NCBI RefSeq assembly: GCF_000215955.2
Contig: NZ_AFNV02000017.1
Span: 17,501 to 81,500, forward strand
Length of the DNA stretch: 64,000 nucleotides
Direction: 5' to 3'
Source of the DNA: Salinisphaera shabanensis E1L3A
GTDB lineage: Bacteria > Pseudomonadota > Gammaproteobacteria > Nevskiales > Salinisphaeraceae
The position numbers and the translations under genes are program-made. This document shows, in pieces, positions 28,649 to 38,098 of the stretch. Below the pieces are notes generated by a model, which saw only the letters and a list, made by a program, of their open reading frames with translations, was not told the origin of the DNA and did not search any database. How positions within the stretch are numbered: position 1 is the stretch's first letter; every line of letters starts with the position of its first letter.

Positions 28649-29671
28649 TTAGTCTTTTTCGGAACGGAACGGTCGATCCGTCAATTTACGCACCGCATCA
28701 CGCGGCGCGACGTCCTCGTGGAGCACACGAAAAGCCTGGGTCGCAATCGGCATCTCCACGCCCAGGTGCTGGGCGATGCGATAGACCTCGCGGGCTACGC
28801 GCACACCTTCAACCACCTGCTGGATTTCCCGCTGTGCGCCTTCGACATCATTGCCGGCCGCCAGCGCCAACCCCATGCGCCGGTTGCGCGACTGATCGTC
28901 GGTACAGGTCAGGAGCAGGTCGCCCAGACCGGCCATGCCGGTGAAGGTCGTGCGTTCGCCGCCCAGCTTTTCGCCGAGCCGCATCATTTCCGACAAACCG
29001 CGCGTGATCAGCAGCGCGCGCGCGTTCGCGCCATAACCGAGCCCGTCGGATATGCCGACGGCGATGGCCAGCACATTCTTGACCGCGCCGCCGACGCCAA
29101 CGCCGATGACATCGCGGGTGGTGTACACACGGAACACGCCATCGTGAAACGCCCCGGCCATATCGCGCGCGAAGGCCTCATCACCCGAAGCGATAGTCAC
29201 CGCGGTGGGCATGCCCTGGCCGACTTCGCCGGCGAAGCTCGGGCCCGACAGCACGGCCGTAACGCGATCCGCGCCGAGCGTTTCGGCCGCGACCTGATCC
29301 GGCAACTTGGCGGATTCGGGCTCGAGACCCTTCGTCGCCCAGATCACGCGTCGGTGCTCACCCAACAACGGGGCCAGCCGTTCCAGCGTTTCGCGCAGCG
29401 CGTGGCTGGGTACGACAACCAACACATCGTCGGCGGCCTCGACCGCCGTGCCCATGTCGGCTTCAGGCGTCAGCGACTCAGGCAGGGCGCAGCCCGGCAG
29501 ATAGCGTTTGTTCTCGCGATCGGCCGCAAGCGCGGCGACAGCATCCGCGTCGCGCGCCCAAAGCTGCACCGCATTGCCGTTGCGTGCGAGCTGAATCGCG
29601 AGCGCGGTGCCCCAGGAGCCTGCCCCCAGCACAGCAATACAGCGATCAGTCGCCTCGTCCGCAGCGCTCAT
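28649..29671 (-). CDS. gpsA: Glycerol-3-phosphate dehydrogenase [NAD(P)+]
   Basis: Reduces dihydroxyacetone phosphate to sn-glycerol-3-phosphate, the phospholipid backbone. The 340 residues show the nucleotide motif VLGAGSWGTALA, the catalytic lysine segment AVKNVLAIAVG, and GLGYGANARALLITRGL. It lies six bases after secB on the same strand, as in many gammaproteobacteria, and upstream of the CDP-alcohol transferase. Confidence 0.97.
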   Translation of the reverse strand: MSAADEATDRCIAVLGAGSWGTALAIQLARNGNAVQLWARDADAVAALAADRENKRYLPGCALPESLTPEADMGTAVEAADDVLVVVPSHALRETLERLAPLLGEHRRVIWATKGLEPESAKLPDQVAAETLGADRVTAVLSGPSFAGEVGQGMPTAVTIASGDEAFARDMAGAFHDGVFRVYTTRDVIGVGVGGAVKNVLAIAVGISDGLGYGANARALLITRGLSEMMRLGEKLGGERTTFTGMAGLGDLLLTCTDDQSRNRRMGLALAAGNDVEGAQREIQQVVEGVRVAREVYRIAQHLGVEMPIATQAFRVLHEDVAPRDAVRKLTDRPFRSEKD

Positions 29672-29677
29672 GATGCG

Positions 29678-30172
29678 CTAGTGCGTCGCGTCGCCGACAT
29701 CGGTCGGCCCGCCATCGTTGCTCTGATGCTGCGCATAGAGACGGTCGAAATTCACCGGCTGCAGCAGAAAATGCGGGAAGCCTGCGCGCTGAACCATGTC
29801 GCCCACGCTTTCGCGGATGTAGGGAAACAGAATCGACGGGCAGTAAGCGCCGAGCAAATGCCCGCGCTCGCCGTCGTCATCGAAGCCTTCGATCTGGAAA
29901 ACGCCCGCCTGCTGCACTTCGACGATATACGCCGTGCGTTCGCCCTGCTTGGCGGTAACGGTCACGGTCAAAGTAACCTGATGCGTTTCGCGGCTGAGAT
30001 TCTCGATCCGCGTGTTCAGGTCGACGTTGACTTCCGGCTGGTACTGCTCGGTGAACACGCGCGGGCCGTTCGGCACCTCGATGGACGCATCGCGGATATA
30101 AATCTTCTGCAGCGCGACCTGCCGCTGGGCCTGGTCGTTTTCGCTGGCCCCCTGGCCGTTCTCGTCTGCCAT
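29678..30172 (-). CDS. secB: Protein-export chaperone SecB
   Basis: Cytoplasmic tetrameric chaperone that holds outer-membrane and periplasmic precursors unfolded for SecA. The 164 residues contain the family blocks QKIYIRDASIEVPNGPRVF and GAYCPSILFPYIRESV. The N-terminus has a Gln/Asn-rich leader (about 20 residues) as in other SecB proteins. It lies between the rhodanese gene and gpsA on the same strand, a conserved order. Confidence 0.97.
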   Translation of the reverse strand: MADENGQGASENDQAQRQVALQKIYIRDASIEVPNGPRVFTEQYQPEVNVDLNTRIENLSRETHQVTLTVTVTAKQGERTAYIVEVQQAGVFQIEGFDDDGERGHLLGAYCPSILFPYIRESVGDMVQRAGFPHFLLQPVNFDRLYAQHQSNDGGPTDVGDATH

Positions 30173-30215
30173 CTCGCCTCCTCGTTGCCTTGAATTGCTG
30201 TCGCGCTGATTGGCG

Positions 30216-30647
30216 CTACTTGCTGGTCACCGGCATGCCGTCGCCCTGCCAGGCGTTGATACCGCCCTTGAGCGCGTAGGCACGCGTGTAACCAAGCTTG
30301 CGCAGCTTCGCTGCTGCCTGCGGCGCGACATTGCCGATCCCGCAGTAGCAGATGATCGTGCGATCGGTGTTCTTGCTGATTTCCTTGGCCCGTTCCTCGA
30401 TGCCGGCCATGGGCACATGCTTGGCATTGAGGATATGGCTTTTCTTGAAATCCGCGGCCGAGCGCGTATCCACCACAATCGCATCTTCTGTATTCATCAG
30501 CCGGACTGCCTCATTGGCGGGAATCGGCTTCTGGCCCTTGACGGTCCGTAGCGCTTCGTTGACCGCCAGTGCGATCAGCGCCAGTACCAGCGCACTCCAC
30601 AAATAGGGGTGGTTGGTGATGAAGTCCTGTATCTGCTCCAGATTCAT
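30216..30647 (-). CDS. Membrane-anchored rhodanese-like sulfurtransferase (YibN-like)
   Basis: 143 residues: an N-terminal membrane helix (about 17-30) and a single rhodanese domain facing the cytoplasm. The probable catalytic cysteine is C102 in IICYCGIGN; the loop lacks the arginine of classic CRxGxR sites. The E. coli counterpart YibN also sits by secB. The sulfur acceptor is unknown. It diverges from envC. Confidence 0.88.
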   Translation of the reverse strand: MNLEQIQDFITNHPYLWSALVLALIALAVNEALRTVKGQKPIPANEAVRLMNTEDAIVVDTRSAADFKKSHILNAKHVPMAGIEERAKEISKNTDRTIICYCGIGNVAPQAAAKLRKLGYTRAYALKGGINAWQGDGMPVTSK

Positions 30648-30882
30648 GGCGTGTACGGTCCAAATCGGCCACAGCGGGCCGGTGAATTCACGATCGAGAG
30701 ATGCGCAGACTGCGCGTCGCGCCGCGATTATTGCATACCGCGCGGGCTACTCGCCGACAACGCGTACCGACACGCCGCCAAACGGCGCGCATTGGGCCGA
30801 ACAGAAACGCGGCCCGGCGATGTTGCGCGCAAAGCGTACGCCGGGCATGACGGTTTTGCCGTTGAGCCATACACTAGCGCCC

Positions 30883-32040
30883 ATGCGCTTCGTTGTTTTC
30901 GCCGGCGTCTGCCTGCTCGCTTTCGGCGTGGCCAGCCCCGGGCTGGCCCAAAGCGGCGACGCGCGCTCGCAAAGCGCGCGCGCCGAGCTCGATGCATTGC
31001 GCGACCGTATCGACAACGTGCGCCAGCAGATCGCTCAGGACAAAAGCCAGCGCAGCGACCTGTCACAACGACTGAGCCAGGCCGAAGCCGATATCAGCGC
31101 GGCGTCGAAGCGCCTGCGCGGACTCGACGACAAGGTCGCCGACGCCCGAACTCGCGTAACCGATCTCACCCAGCGCCGCGATCGCGAACGTGAAAAGCTC
31201 AGCGGCCAGCTCGACGCGCTGCGCGAGCAGGTTCGGGCAGCGCATGCCAGCGGTCAGATGGACAAGATGCGCCTGCTGCTATCGGGCCAATCCCCGGAAA
31301 AACTCGGCCGCATGCTCGTCTACTACGAATATTTCGCCAACGCCCGCACCGAACAGGTCACAACGTTACGCAGCGCGCTCGCCGACCTGGCCGTGCGCCA
31401 GAATGCGCTGGAAAACGAGCAGGCGGAACTGACGCGCCAGCGCCGCGCGCGCGAATCCACACTCGCCAGCCTCAAGGCCAACCAGACGCAACGCGAACAA
31501 GCGATCACGGCGCTCGACAGTCAGCTTTCGAACAAGCAGGCGACCCTTTCGGAGATGAAGGCCGACGAACAACGCCTGCGCAGTCTCATGGGCCGGCTGC
31601 GCACCCAGTTGTCCGATCTGCCAGCCGAACCCGCCGACGACACACCATTCGGTCAGCTCAAGGGCCGTATGCAGCCGCCGGTCAGCGGGCCGGTGCTGGC
31701 GCGCTTTGGCAGCACCAAGGCCGGTGGCCCGCTCAAATGGCAAGGCGAATGGCTCGGCGCGGATGCGGGCACGCCGGTGCGCGCAGTCGCGGGCGGACGA
31801 GTAGTCTATGTCGGCTATATGCACCGCTACGGATTGATCGTGGTGGTCGATCACGGCAACGACTACTACACGCTGTACGGCCACGCCGAGAGCACCTATG
31901 TCGAAGTCGGCGATCGCGTGGAACAAGGCCAGGCGGTCGCCAAGGCCGGCCATAGCGGTGGTCATACACAGGACGGCGCTTATTTCGAGCTGCGACGCGG
32001 GCGTACGCCGATCAATCCGGACAGCTGGCTGGCAGGCTGA
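30883..32040 (+). CDS. envC: Murein hydrolase activator EnvC
   Basis: Periplasmic activator of division amidases. From ATG 30883 (385 residues) it has a signal peptide ending GLAQ, a long coiled coil (about 30-260, rich in Arg, Gln and Glu) and a C-terminal LytM domain. Aligned with the window's own M23 enzyme, both residues of the HxxxD motif are tryptophan and the HLH motif reads GAY, so the domain cannot bind zinc. That is the hallmark of EnvC-type activators. ctpA follows 120 bases on. Confidence 0.92.
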   Translation: MRFVVFAGVCLLAFGVASPGLAQSGDARSQSARAELDALRDRIDNVRQQIAQDKSQRSDLSQRLSQAEADISAASKRLRGLDDKVADARTRVTDLTQRRDREREKLSGQLDALREQVRAAHASGQMDKMRLLLSGQSPEKLGRMLVYYEYFANARTEQVTTLRSALADLAVRQNALENEQAELTRQRRARESTLASLKANQTQREQAITALDSQLSNKQATLSEMKADEQRLRSLMGRLRTQLSDLPAEPADDTPFGQLKGRMQPPVSGPVLARFGSTKAGGPLKWQGEWLGADAGTPVRAVAGGRVVYVGYMHRYGLIVVVDHGNDYYTLYGHAESTYVEVGDRVEQGQAVAKAGHSGGHTQDGAYFELRRGRTPINPDSWLAG

Positions 32041-32162
32041 GCCAACCGAAGCAGGCGCACGATATGCTATCTTTTCGACTGCATTATTCCCGCATTAGTC
32101 GTTGATTATGAGCGCGCAGTTGCGCGCGTGCGGGTGGGGTCGTCCCAGGGGAGTCAGGATTC

Positions 32163-33496
32163 ATGCGATCGAAAACCCGCAGCTCGCTGCTGATTGCGCT
32201 GGGCGTGGTCATCGGCGTGATCGTGAGCGTCGCCCAGGGCGGTCTGGCCGATCGCGGCAGCGCCAATACCGATGACAGTGTCGAGGCCCATGGCCTGCCG
32301 CTCGACGAACTGCGCACGTTCGTCGAAATCCTCAATCGGGTGAAACAAGGCTATGTCGAGGATGTCTCTGACAGACGCTACTCGAGAATTCCATCCGCGG
32401 CATGCTCGACGGCCTGGACCCGCATTCGGCCTATCTGAACAAGGAAGAGTTCAAGGAGATTTCGATCTCCACTTCCGGCAAGTTCGGCGGGCTCGGTATC
32501 GAAGTGCAGATGGCCAACGGCTTCGTGAAAGTCGTGGCCCCCATCGATGACACCCCCGCAAGCAAGGCCAATATCCAGGCCGGCGATCTGATCATCCGTA
32601 TCGACGATACGGCCGTGAAAGGCATGAGCCTGATGGACGCGGTCAAGGCCATGCGCGGCGATGCCGGCAGCGAAGTCACGCTCACCATTCTGCGTGAAGA
32701 GCGCGACGAGCCGTTCAAGGTCACGCTCAAACGCGCCGTGATCCGCGTCGAAAGCGTCAAATCCCGCATGCTCGACCGCGGCTACGGCTATGTGCGTATC
32801 ACCCAGTTCTCCAGCCAGACCGGCGACAGCCTGAAACACGAACTCGCCGACCTCAAGGATGAGGCCGAAGATCCGCTGCGCGGCATCGTGCTCGACCTGC
32901 GCAACAACCCCGGCGGCGTGCTCAGCTCCGCAGTTGATGTGGCCGACACCTTCATCAACAGCGGCGATATTGTCTCGATTCGCGGCCGAGCGCCGAATAC
33001 CGATCAACAGTTCACGGCCACGCCGGGCGACATGCTCGACGGCGCCCCGATCGTGGTGCTGGTCAACGAAGGCTCGGCGTCGGCGTCCGAAATCGTGGCC
33101 GGTGCACTACAGGACGACAATCGCGCGGTGATCATGGGCACGCGCACCTTCGGCAAGGGCTCGGTGCAGACCATCGTGCCGCTGGCCAATGGTGCCGCGC
33201 TCAAGCTCACCACCGCGCGCTATTACACGCCGAGCGGGCGTTCGATTCAGGCCGAAGGCATCGAGCCGGACGTGGGCATTCAGAACGTCAATGTCACTGC
33301 GGCCGAGTCCAACGGTGTAACGCCCTTCTCCGAGGCCGATCTCGCCGGTGCGCTCTCCAACGACACCACCGACACCGGCCGCGTGCCCGGCCCGTCGGAC
33401 AATGCCACCAGCAGCGGCGATCTCGCCCAGTCGGACTATCCGCTCTACGAAGCGCTGAACCTGCTCAAGGGGCTTCATATCCTGCGCGATCGCTGA
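32163..33496 (+). CDS. ctpA: Carboxy-terminal processing protease, S41 family (apparent frameshift)
   Basis: Periplasmic serine protease with an N-terminal signal or anchor (SLLIALGVVIGVIVSVAQG), a PDZ domain, and the S41 core with catalytic serine in NEGSASASEIV and lysine in TFGKGSVQ. The first 70 codons lie in one frame and the rest in another. Adding one A at 32371-32373 (GACAAGACG for GACAGACG) restores DKTLLENSIRGMLDGLDP, the expected family sequence. AGGA precedes the ATG. The envC-ctpA order is conserved in Pseudomonas. Confidence 0.9.
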
Positions 33497-33543
33497 GCCG
33501 AGCGCCTCGCGCATTAACGAATCGCGAGTCGTGCTGCCTGCGC

Positions 33544-34131
33544 TCAGTCGTAGGCGGCGAGTCTGGCCTGCAGGTTCGCATGTATCGCCGGCCATTCGGC
33601 CGCGATGATCGAATAGACCGCGGTATCGCGTAGCGTGCCGTCGGCGCGAATCCGGTGGCTGCGCAGCAGCCCGTCTTGTTTCGCACCGAGGCGTTCGATC
33701 GCGTGCCGAGATGCCGTGTTCAAGCTGTGCGTTCGGAACTCGACCGCAATGGCATTGTTGTCATCGAACAGATACGACAACAACAGATACTTGGCCTCGC
33801 TATTGACCGCGGTTCGCCGCACGCGCGCCGCATACCAGGTAAAGCCGATCAGCGCCCGACGGTTGTCGGTATCCACGCCGTAAAAGCGCGTCGTGCCGAC
33901 GATCGACCCATTGGAATCGTTTTCTCGTACGACAAACGCGCGTTGATCGGACGCCGCGAGCGCCGTTTCCACATAGCCTTTCATTCGCTGCGGACTCGGT
34001 ACGTCGGCAACCCACAGTCGCCAGGCCTCGCCGTCGCGCACTGCTTCACACAACGCCGCCACGTGGTCGTGCTGCAGCGGCTCGAGCGTGACATGCGTGC
34101 CACCCAGTTTCGTTGTCTTCAGCCAGCCCAT
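33544..34131 (-). CDS. GNAT family N-acetyltransferase (RimJ/RimL-like)
   Basis: 195 residues from ATG 34131, with GAGG five bases upstream. The sequence resembles the RimJ/RimL-type GNAT group, with VTLEPLQHDHVAALCEAV at the start and the LNTASRHAIERLGAKQDGLLR segment where these proteins bind acetyl-CoA and pack the C-terminal helix. Its ATG overlaps the stop of the preceding acetyltransferase gene (TGATG). The substrate is unknown. Confidence 0.88.
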   Translation of the reverse strand: MGWLKTTKLGGTHVTLEPLQHDHVAALCEAVRDGEAWRLWVADVPSPQRMKGYVETALAASDQRAFVVRENDSNGSIVGTTRFYGVDTDNRRALIGFTWYAARVRRTAVNSEAKYLLLSYLFDDNNAIAVEFRTHSLNTASRHAIERLGAKQDGLLRSHRIRADGTLRDTAVYSIIAAEWPAIHANLQARLAAYD

Positions 34132-34628
34132 CACAACCTCTTTGCCAACGATCCCGGCAACCAACGCAACTCGAAATGGGTGTTCGAGCGGCTGGTTTCT
34201 TCAAACCCGAGTCCACGATAGAACGCAAGCGCGCGTTTGTTGCTGCGAAACACCTTGAGCGTGACCGCAATCCCGTCGGCGCTCGCGCGCGATTGCAGAT
34301 GGCCCAGCATCCGTGTGCCAATCCCCTGCCCTCGCATTTCGGCACGCAACACGATATTGGCCAGATGCAAGGATTGCGCGCGACGCTGGCTCTGGATATA
34401 GCCAACCGCGTCTGCGCCACGCTGCATGATCACCAGCGGCGGCAGCGCGGCAAAGAGCTTGTTGAAATCGCGCTCTTGCCAGCGCGCATCCCAGCCCCAC
34501 AGCGCCTCGATATGCGCGCGGTAGGCATCCACCTGCCAGCGAAACAGAATCGGTTTGTCGATTGCATCGGCCACCCGTAGCCAGAGTCGGTCACCGACCG
34601 CCCCGGCAGAAAGCGCCGACTCACGCAT
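34131..34628 (-). CDS. GNAT family N-acetyltransferase
   Basis: 165 residues from ATG 34628. The acetyl-CoA loop is visible as MRGQGIGTRMLGHL (R/Q-x-x-G-x-G/A type), followed by KVFRSNKRALAFYRGLGFEE, the standard GNAT C-terminal motif. It begins 14 bases after ubiB and is coupled to the next acetyltransferase, so the pair forms the tail of the ubi operon. The substrate is unknown. Confidence 0.87.
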   Translation of the reverse strand: MRESALSAGAVGDRLWLRVADAIDKPILFRWQVDAYRAHIEALWGWDARWQERDFNKLFAALPPLVIMQRGADAVGYIQSQRRAQSLHLANIVLRAEMRGQGIGTRMLGHLQSRASADGIAVTLKVFRSNKRALAFYRGLGFEETSRSNTHFELRWLPGSLAKRL

Positions 34629-34641
34629 CCAGGCAACGCCG

Positions 34642-36261
34642 CTAGCCGCGCGAGGCCTGCACCCAGCAGCCCAGGCCGGCCAGACCACCGACGATGCCGA
34701 CCCAGATCGGCGCCGGCGGATAGATCACCAGTAATACGCCGGAAACGACCATACCCGTGCCCACCACCGTCCAGCGCATGGCCCGGCGGGCGCTGCGCAG
34801 CTCGTGGGTGATATCGGTGAGCGCGCGTTCCAGTTCGCGCGCAGCGGGGTTCGTGCCTTCGTCGACGCGCTTCATCAGCTTGGTCGCCATACCGGGCAAC
34901 CCGTCCATGATCTGCGGCAGTTGATTGCGCATGCGTTCGGCGGCGACCCGTGGGCTGGCACGATGGCGCATCCATTCTTCCAGCACCGGCTTGGCGGTCG
35001 CCCACAGATCGAGCTGCGGATAAAGGTCGCGGCCCAGCCCTTCGACGTTGAGCACGGTCTTTTGCAACAAGACCAGCTGCGGCTGTACCTGATAGCGATA
35101 CCGGCGTGCGATCTTGAACAGCCGCACCAGGAACAAGCCGAACGAAATCTCGGCCAGCGGCTTGTTCATGATCGGCTCGGACACGGTCCGAATCGCGCCT
35201 TCGAACTCTTCGATGCTGGTATCTGCCGGCATCCAGCCGGATTCGACGTGCAGTTCGGCGATCTTGCGATAGTCCTGGTTGAAGAACGCCAGGAAGTTTT
35301 CGGCCAGATAGCGCTGATCGTCTGCGGTCAGCGAGCCGACGATGCCGAAGTCCAGCCCCACATAGCGCGGCCGGTGCGGCACCTCCGGCTGTACGAGGAT
35401 ATTGCCCGGGTGCATGTCGGCATGAAAGAAGTTGTCGCGAAAGACCTGCTTGAAAAAGATCTCCACGCCGCGCTCGGCAAGCACTTTGAAGTCCACGCCG
35501 GCGGCCTTGAGCGTGTCGACATCGTCGATCGGCACGCCGTACATATGCTCCATGACCAGCACGGTTTCGGTGCTGTAATCGAAATGGATTTCCGGATGCA
35601 CGATCAGATCCGAGCCGGCCCAGTTGCGCCCGAGCTGACTGGCATTGGCGCCCTCGCGCATGAGATCCAGCTCGTCGGTAATGATGCGGTCGTATTCGGC
35701 CACGATCTCGACCGGGCGCAGGCGCTTGGCTTCCGGATGGAAACGCGCGGCGAGGCCGGCCAGCCGATAGAGCACGGCTACGTCGCGCTCGATGCGTTCG
35801 TGCACATCCGGGCGCAGCACCTTGACGACCACCTCGCGGCCCTGCGCTTCGCCAGCGCGTGCATGCAGGCGCGCGCGATGGACCTGGGCGATCGAGGCCG
35901 CGGCCATAGGCTCGGTCTCGAAATATTCGAAGAACTTATCGAGCGAATGCCCATAAGCCGCTTCGATCAAGCGGCGTGCTTCGGCGCCCTCGAACGGCGG
36001 CACCTCGTCCTGGAGTTTCGACAGCTCCTCGGCCATGCCCTCGGGCAATAGATCGCGCCGCGTGGATAGCGTCTGGCCGAACTTGACGAACACCGGGCCG
36101 AGCTCTTCGAGCGCAAGGCGCAGGCGAACATTCAACGGCTCGTCGAAACTCCGGGGTTTGCCAAGCAACCAGGTGGGTGCGGCATCACCCGCAATTTCGC
36201 CCAGACCGTAACGGCGCGCGGTGCGCAGAATTTCCAACATGCGCCGGCTGCGATCGAACAT
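34642..36261 (-). CDS. ubiB: Ubiquinone biosynthesis protein UbiB (ADCK-like atypical kinase/ATPase)
   Basis: Membrane-associated ATPase needed for coenzyme Q synthesis. The 539 residues contain the family KxGQ motif VKFGQTLSTRRDLLP (K60-Q63), the Ala-rich AAASIAQVH loop, EVVVKVLRP and HADMHPGNI, with two C-terminal membrane helices (about 495-539). Its ATG overlaps the ubiJ end by one base. Confidence 0.96.
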   Translation of the reverse strand: MFDRSRRMLEILRTARRYGLGEIAGDAAPTWLLGKPRSFDEPLNVRLRLALEELGPVFVKFGQTLSTRRDLLPEGMAEELSKLQDEVPPFEGAEARRLIEAAYGHSLDKFFEYFETEPMAAASIAQVHRARLHARAGEAQGREVVVKVLRPDVHERIERDVAVLYRLAGLAARFHPEAKRLRPVEIVAEYDRIITDELDLMREGANASQLGRNWAGSDLIVHPEIHFDYSTETVLVMEHMYGVPIDDVDTLKAAGVDFKVLAERGVEIFFKQVFRDNFFHADMHPGNILVQPEVPHRPRYVGLDFGIVGSLTADDQRYLAENFLAFFNQDYRKIAELHVESGWMPADTSIEEFEGAIRTVSEPIMNKPLAEISFGLFLVRLFKIARRYRYQVQPQLVLLQKTVLNVEGLGRDLYPQLDLWATAKPVLEEWMRHRASPRVAAERMRNQLPQIMDGLPGMATKLMKRVDEGTNPAARELERALTDITHELRSARRAMRWTVVGTGMVVSGVLLVIYPPAPIWVGIVGGLAGLGCWVQASRG

Positions 36262-36887
36262 CAGCGACTCCCGCTATCGAGACGAGTAACACGCGCGGCC
36301 AGGCGTTCGGCGTCGTCACGCAGGGTTTCGATTTCAGTCACGAATTTTTCGTGCTCCCAAGGGCCGATCACGTCGCGTGTTTCCTCGCGAAGATATTCTG
36401 CGGTTTGCTCCGGGAACTCTCGGGCGGCACGCGAAAACAACGCACGCGCCTGCTTGATGCCCTGACCAATGAAATAAGCCGGCACCGGCCCCAGGCGCGC
36501 ATCAATGATATCCACGAGGTCGAAATCGACGCTGGCGAACAGATCGGAAAACCGCTGGGCCACGCCCACATCGCCTTCAATACGTAGGCCGCCGCCGGTA
36601 ATGCCTTCCCGGCCGCCGGAAAACAGAATGCGACCGAATGCGGTCGATGTGCCGGTCAGACACACATCCGCTTCGGTGTCGGACGCGCCGCGCAGCTGCA
36701 TGCCGTGGCGTTCGGCAATGAACACCAGCCGTAGCTGAAGATCCGAAAAGCGCAGCTCGAGCGAACGGCCGGCCAGATCCTCGCAGCGGGCTAGTGCACG
36801 CGGGTCATTGCCCAGATAGCGATTGAGCGCAATTTCGGCTGCGCCCAGCGCCGGTGTGGGCAGGCTGCGTAGAGAAGAATCCGTCAT
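36261..36887 (-). CDS. ubiJ: Ubiquinone biosynthesis accessory factor UbiJ
   Basis: SCP2-fold lipid-binding protein that scaffolds the Ubi complex. The 208 residues begin with an SCP2 domain (about 15-115) and end in a helical region (about 165-208) with heptad-like charge. It lies between ubiE and ubiB as usual. The start region is unusual: the probable Shine-Dalgarno AGG lies six bases before the ATG at the very edge of a MITE-like element (36896-37167). Confidence 0.9.
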   Translation of the reverse strand: MTDSSLRSLPTPALGAAEIALNRYLGNDPRALARCEDLAGRSLELRFSDLQLRLVFIAERHGMQLRGASDTEADVCLTGTSTAFGRILFSGGREGITGGGLRIEGDVGVAQRFSDLFASVDFDLVDIIDARLGPVPAYFIGQGIKQARALFSRAAREFPEQTAEYLREETRDVIGPWEHEKFVTEIETLRDDAERLAARVTRLDSGSR

Positions 36888-36895
36888 GGCGAACC

Positions 36896-37167
36896 TAGGG
36901 CCTGTTGGTGTTTCGTAAGAGTCCGCGCCAAGCGCTGTTTTTCGGCAAGACGAGGCGTAGTACGCGACGCGCAGTCATTCTGCGCAAGCGTGCTAGAACA
37001 CTGGATTGCCGTAAAACAGCGCTTGTCCCGGAGGGTTGGGCCGCAAATCGCGCTCTGCGGCGTTGCAAGTCTTGATCGTGGCTGGCCACGATACTTCGAC
37101 TCGCGCCTTGCAGAACACGATTTGCGGTCTCCAACGCGGCGCTCATACGAACCATCAACAGGCCCTA
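36896..37167. mobile_element. MITE-like palindromic element between ubiE and ubiJ
   Basis: The 272-bp segment has 22-bp terminal inverted repeats matching at 20 positions (left 36896-36917, right 37146-37167), both starting TAGGGCCTGTTG. Inside are two long hairpins: 36929-36948 pairs with 37006-37025 (CAAGCGCTGTTTT core), and 37041-37050 pairs with 37118-37127 (CCGCAAATCG), nested around TCGTGG-CTGG-CCACGA. It has no coding capacity. TA at each end fits target duplication by an IS630/Tc1-type transposase, but that assignment is inference. Confidence 0.72.
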
Positions 37168-37968
37168 AGCCGCGTAGCCGCGATGCACGGCGACGATACC
37201 GCCGGTGAGATTGTGATAGCCGCAACGAGTAAGCCCCGCCGTTTCCATCATCGACTGGAGCGTGGCCTGGTCCGGATGCATACGAATCGATTCAGCCAGA
37301 TAGCGATAGGAGGCTTCATCCTTGGCGACGGTCTTGCCCAACCACGGCAGCACCGAAAACGAATAGATATCGTAGAGCTTGTCCAGCCCCGGCACGGCCG
37401 GCTTGGAGAACTCCAGCACGATGGCGCGCCCACCAGGGCGGGTGACCCGCTGCATTTCCGCGAGTGCGGCCGGCTTGTCGGTGACGTTGCGCAGACCGAA
37501 ACCGATCGACACGCAGTCGAAGCTGTTATCGGCAAACGGCAGTTTCTCGGCATTGGCCAGGCAGTAATCGATATTTCCCGCCACACCGCGGTCGAGCATG
37601 CGTTCGCGACCGTTGGCGAGCATCGCGCCGTTGATATCGGATAGCAGCACGCGGCCACTCGGGCCCACCCGACGCGCGAAGCCCGCGGCCAGATCACCCG
37701 TACCGCCGGCCAGATCCAGCACCTGTTCGCCTTCGCGCACAGCCGCCAGCTCAAGGGTGAAACGCTTCCATGCCCGATGGATACCCATGGACATCAGATC
37801 GTTCATCACATCGTAGTTGTCGGCGACGGAATCGAACACCGCGCCCACGCGGCGCTGCTTTTCGCCGCGGGCGACGCGTTCGTAGCCGAAATCGATCGTA
37901 TCGTCGCCGGACGGGGCATTTTCCGCGCTGCGCGCAGCGCGATCATAGGAGTCGTCTTGAGAGACCAT
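37165..37968 (-). CDS. ubiE: Ubiquinone/menaquinone biosynthesis C-methyltransferase UbiE
   Basis: SAM-dependent C-methylation in ubiquinone synthesis. The 267 residues carry the class I motif [12 protein letters not shown], the UbiE blocks [18 protein letters not shown] and [11 protein letters not shown], and end [16 protein letters not shown] as the family does. The N-terminal 30 residues are an acidic extension. ATG 37968 has AGGG upstream. The stop codon TAG uses the last bases of the adjoining repeat element. Confidence 0.96.
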   Translation of the reverse strand: MVSQDDSYDRAARSAENAPSGDDTIDFGYERVARGEKQRRVGAVFDSVADNYDVMNDLMSMGIHRAWKRFTLELAAVREGEQVLDLAGGTGDLAAGFARRVGPSGRVLLSDINGAMLANGRERMLDRGVAGNIDYCLANAEKLPFADNSFDCVSIGFGLRNVTDKPAALAEMQRVTRPGGRAIVLEFSKPAVPGLDKLYDIYSFSVLPWLGKTVAKDEASYRYLAESIRMHPDQATLQSMMETAGLTRCGYHNLTGGIVAVHRGYAA

Positions 37969-38098
37969 GGCGGACCCTGAATTGAGGCTGGGGCAAGCTT
38001 ACGCGAGGCGCGGCAGGCGGCCAAGCAACGCCGGCAATGACGGGTAATCCCAGTTGTCTAGTAGATTAATCCGATCTGTTCAATCGGTGCTTTCATCT

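Noticed and set aside
33506-33528. Hairpin CTCGCG / CGCGAG after ctpA as a terminator
   Set aside because: Only six base pairs, an 11-base loop and no U-run.
34804-36051. 415-codon plus-strand frame opposite ubiB
   Set aside because: Antisense shadow of a well-conserved gene.
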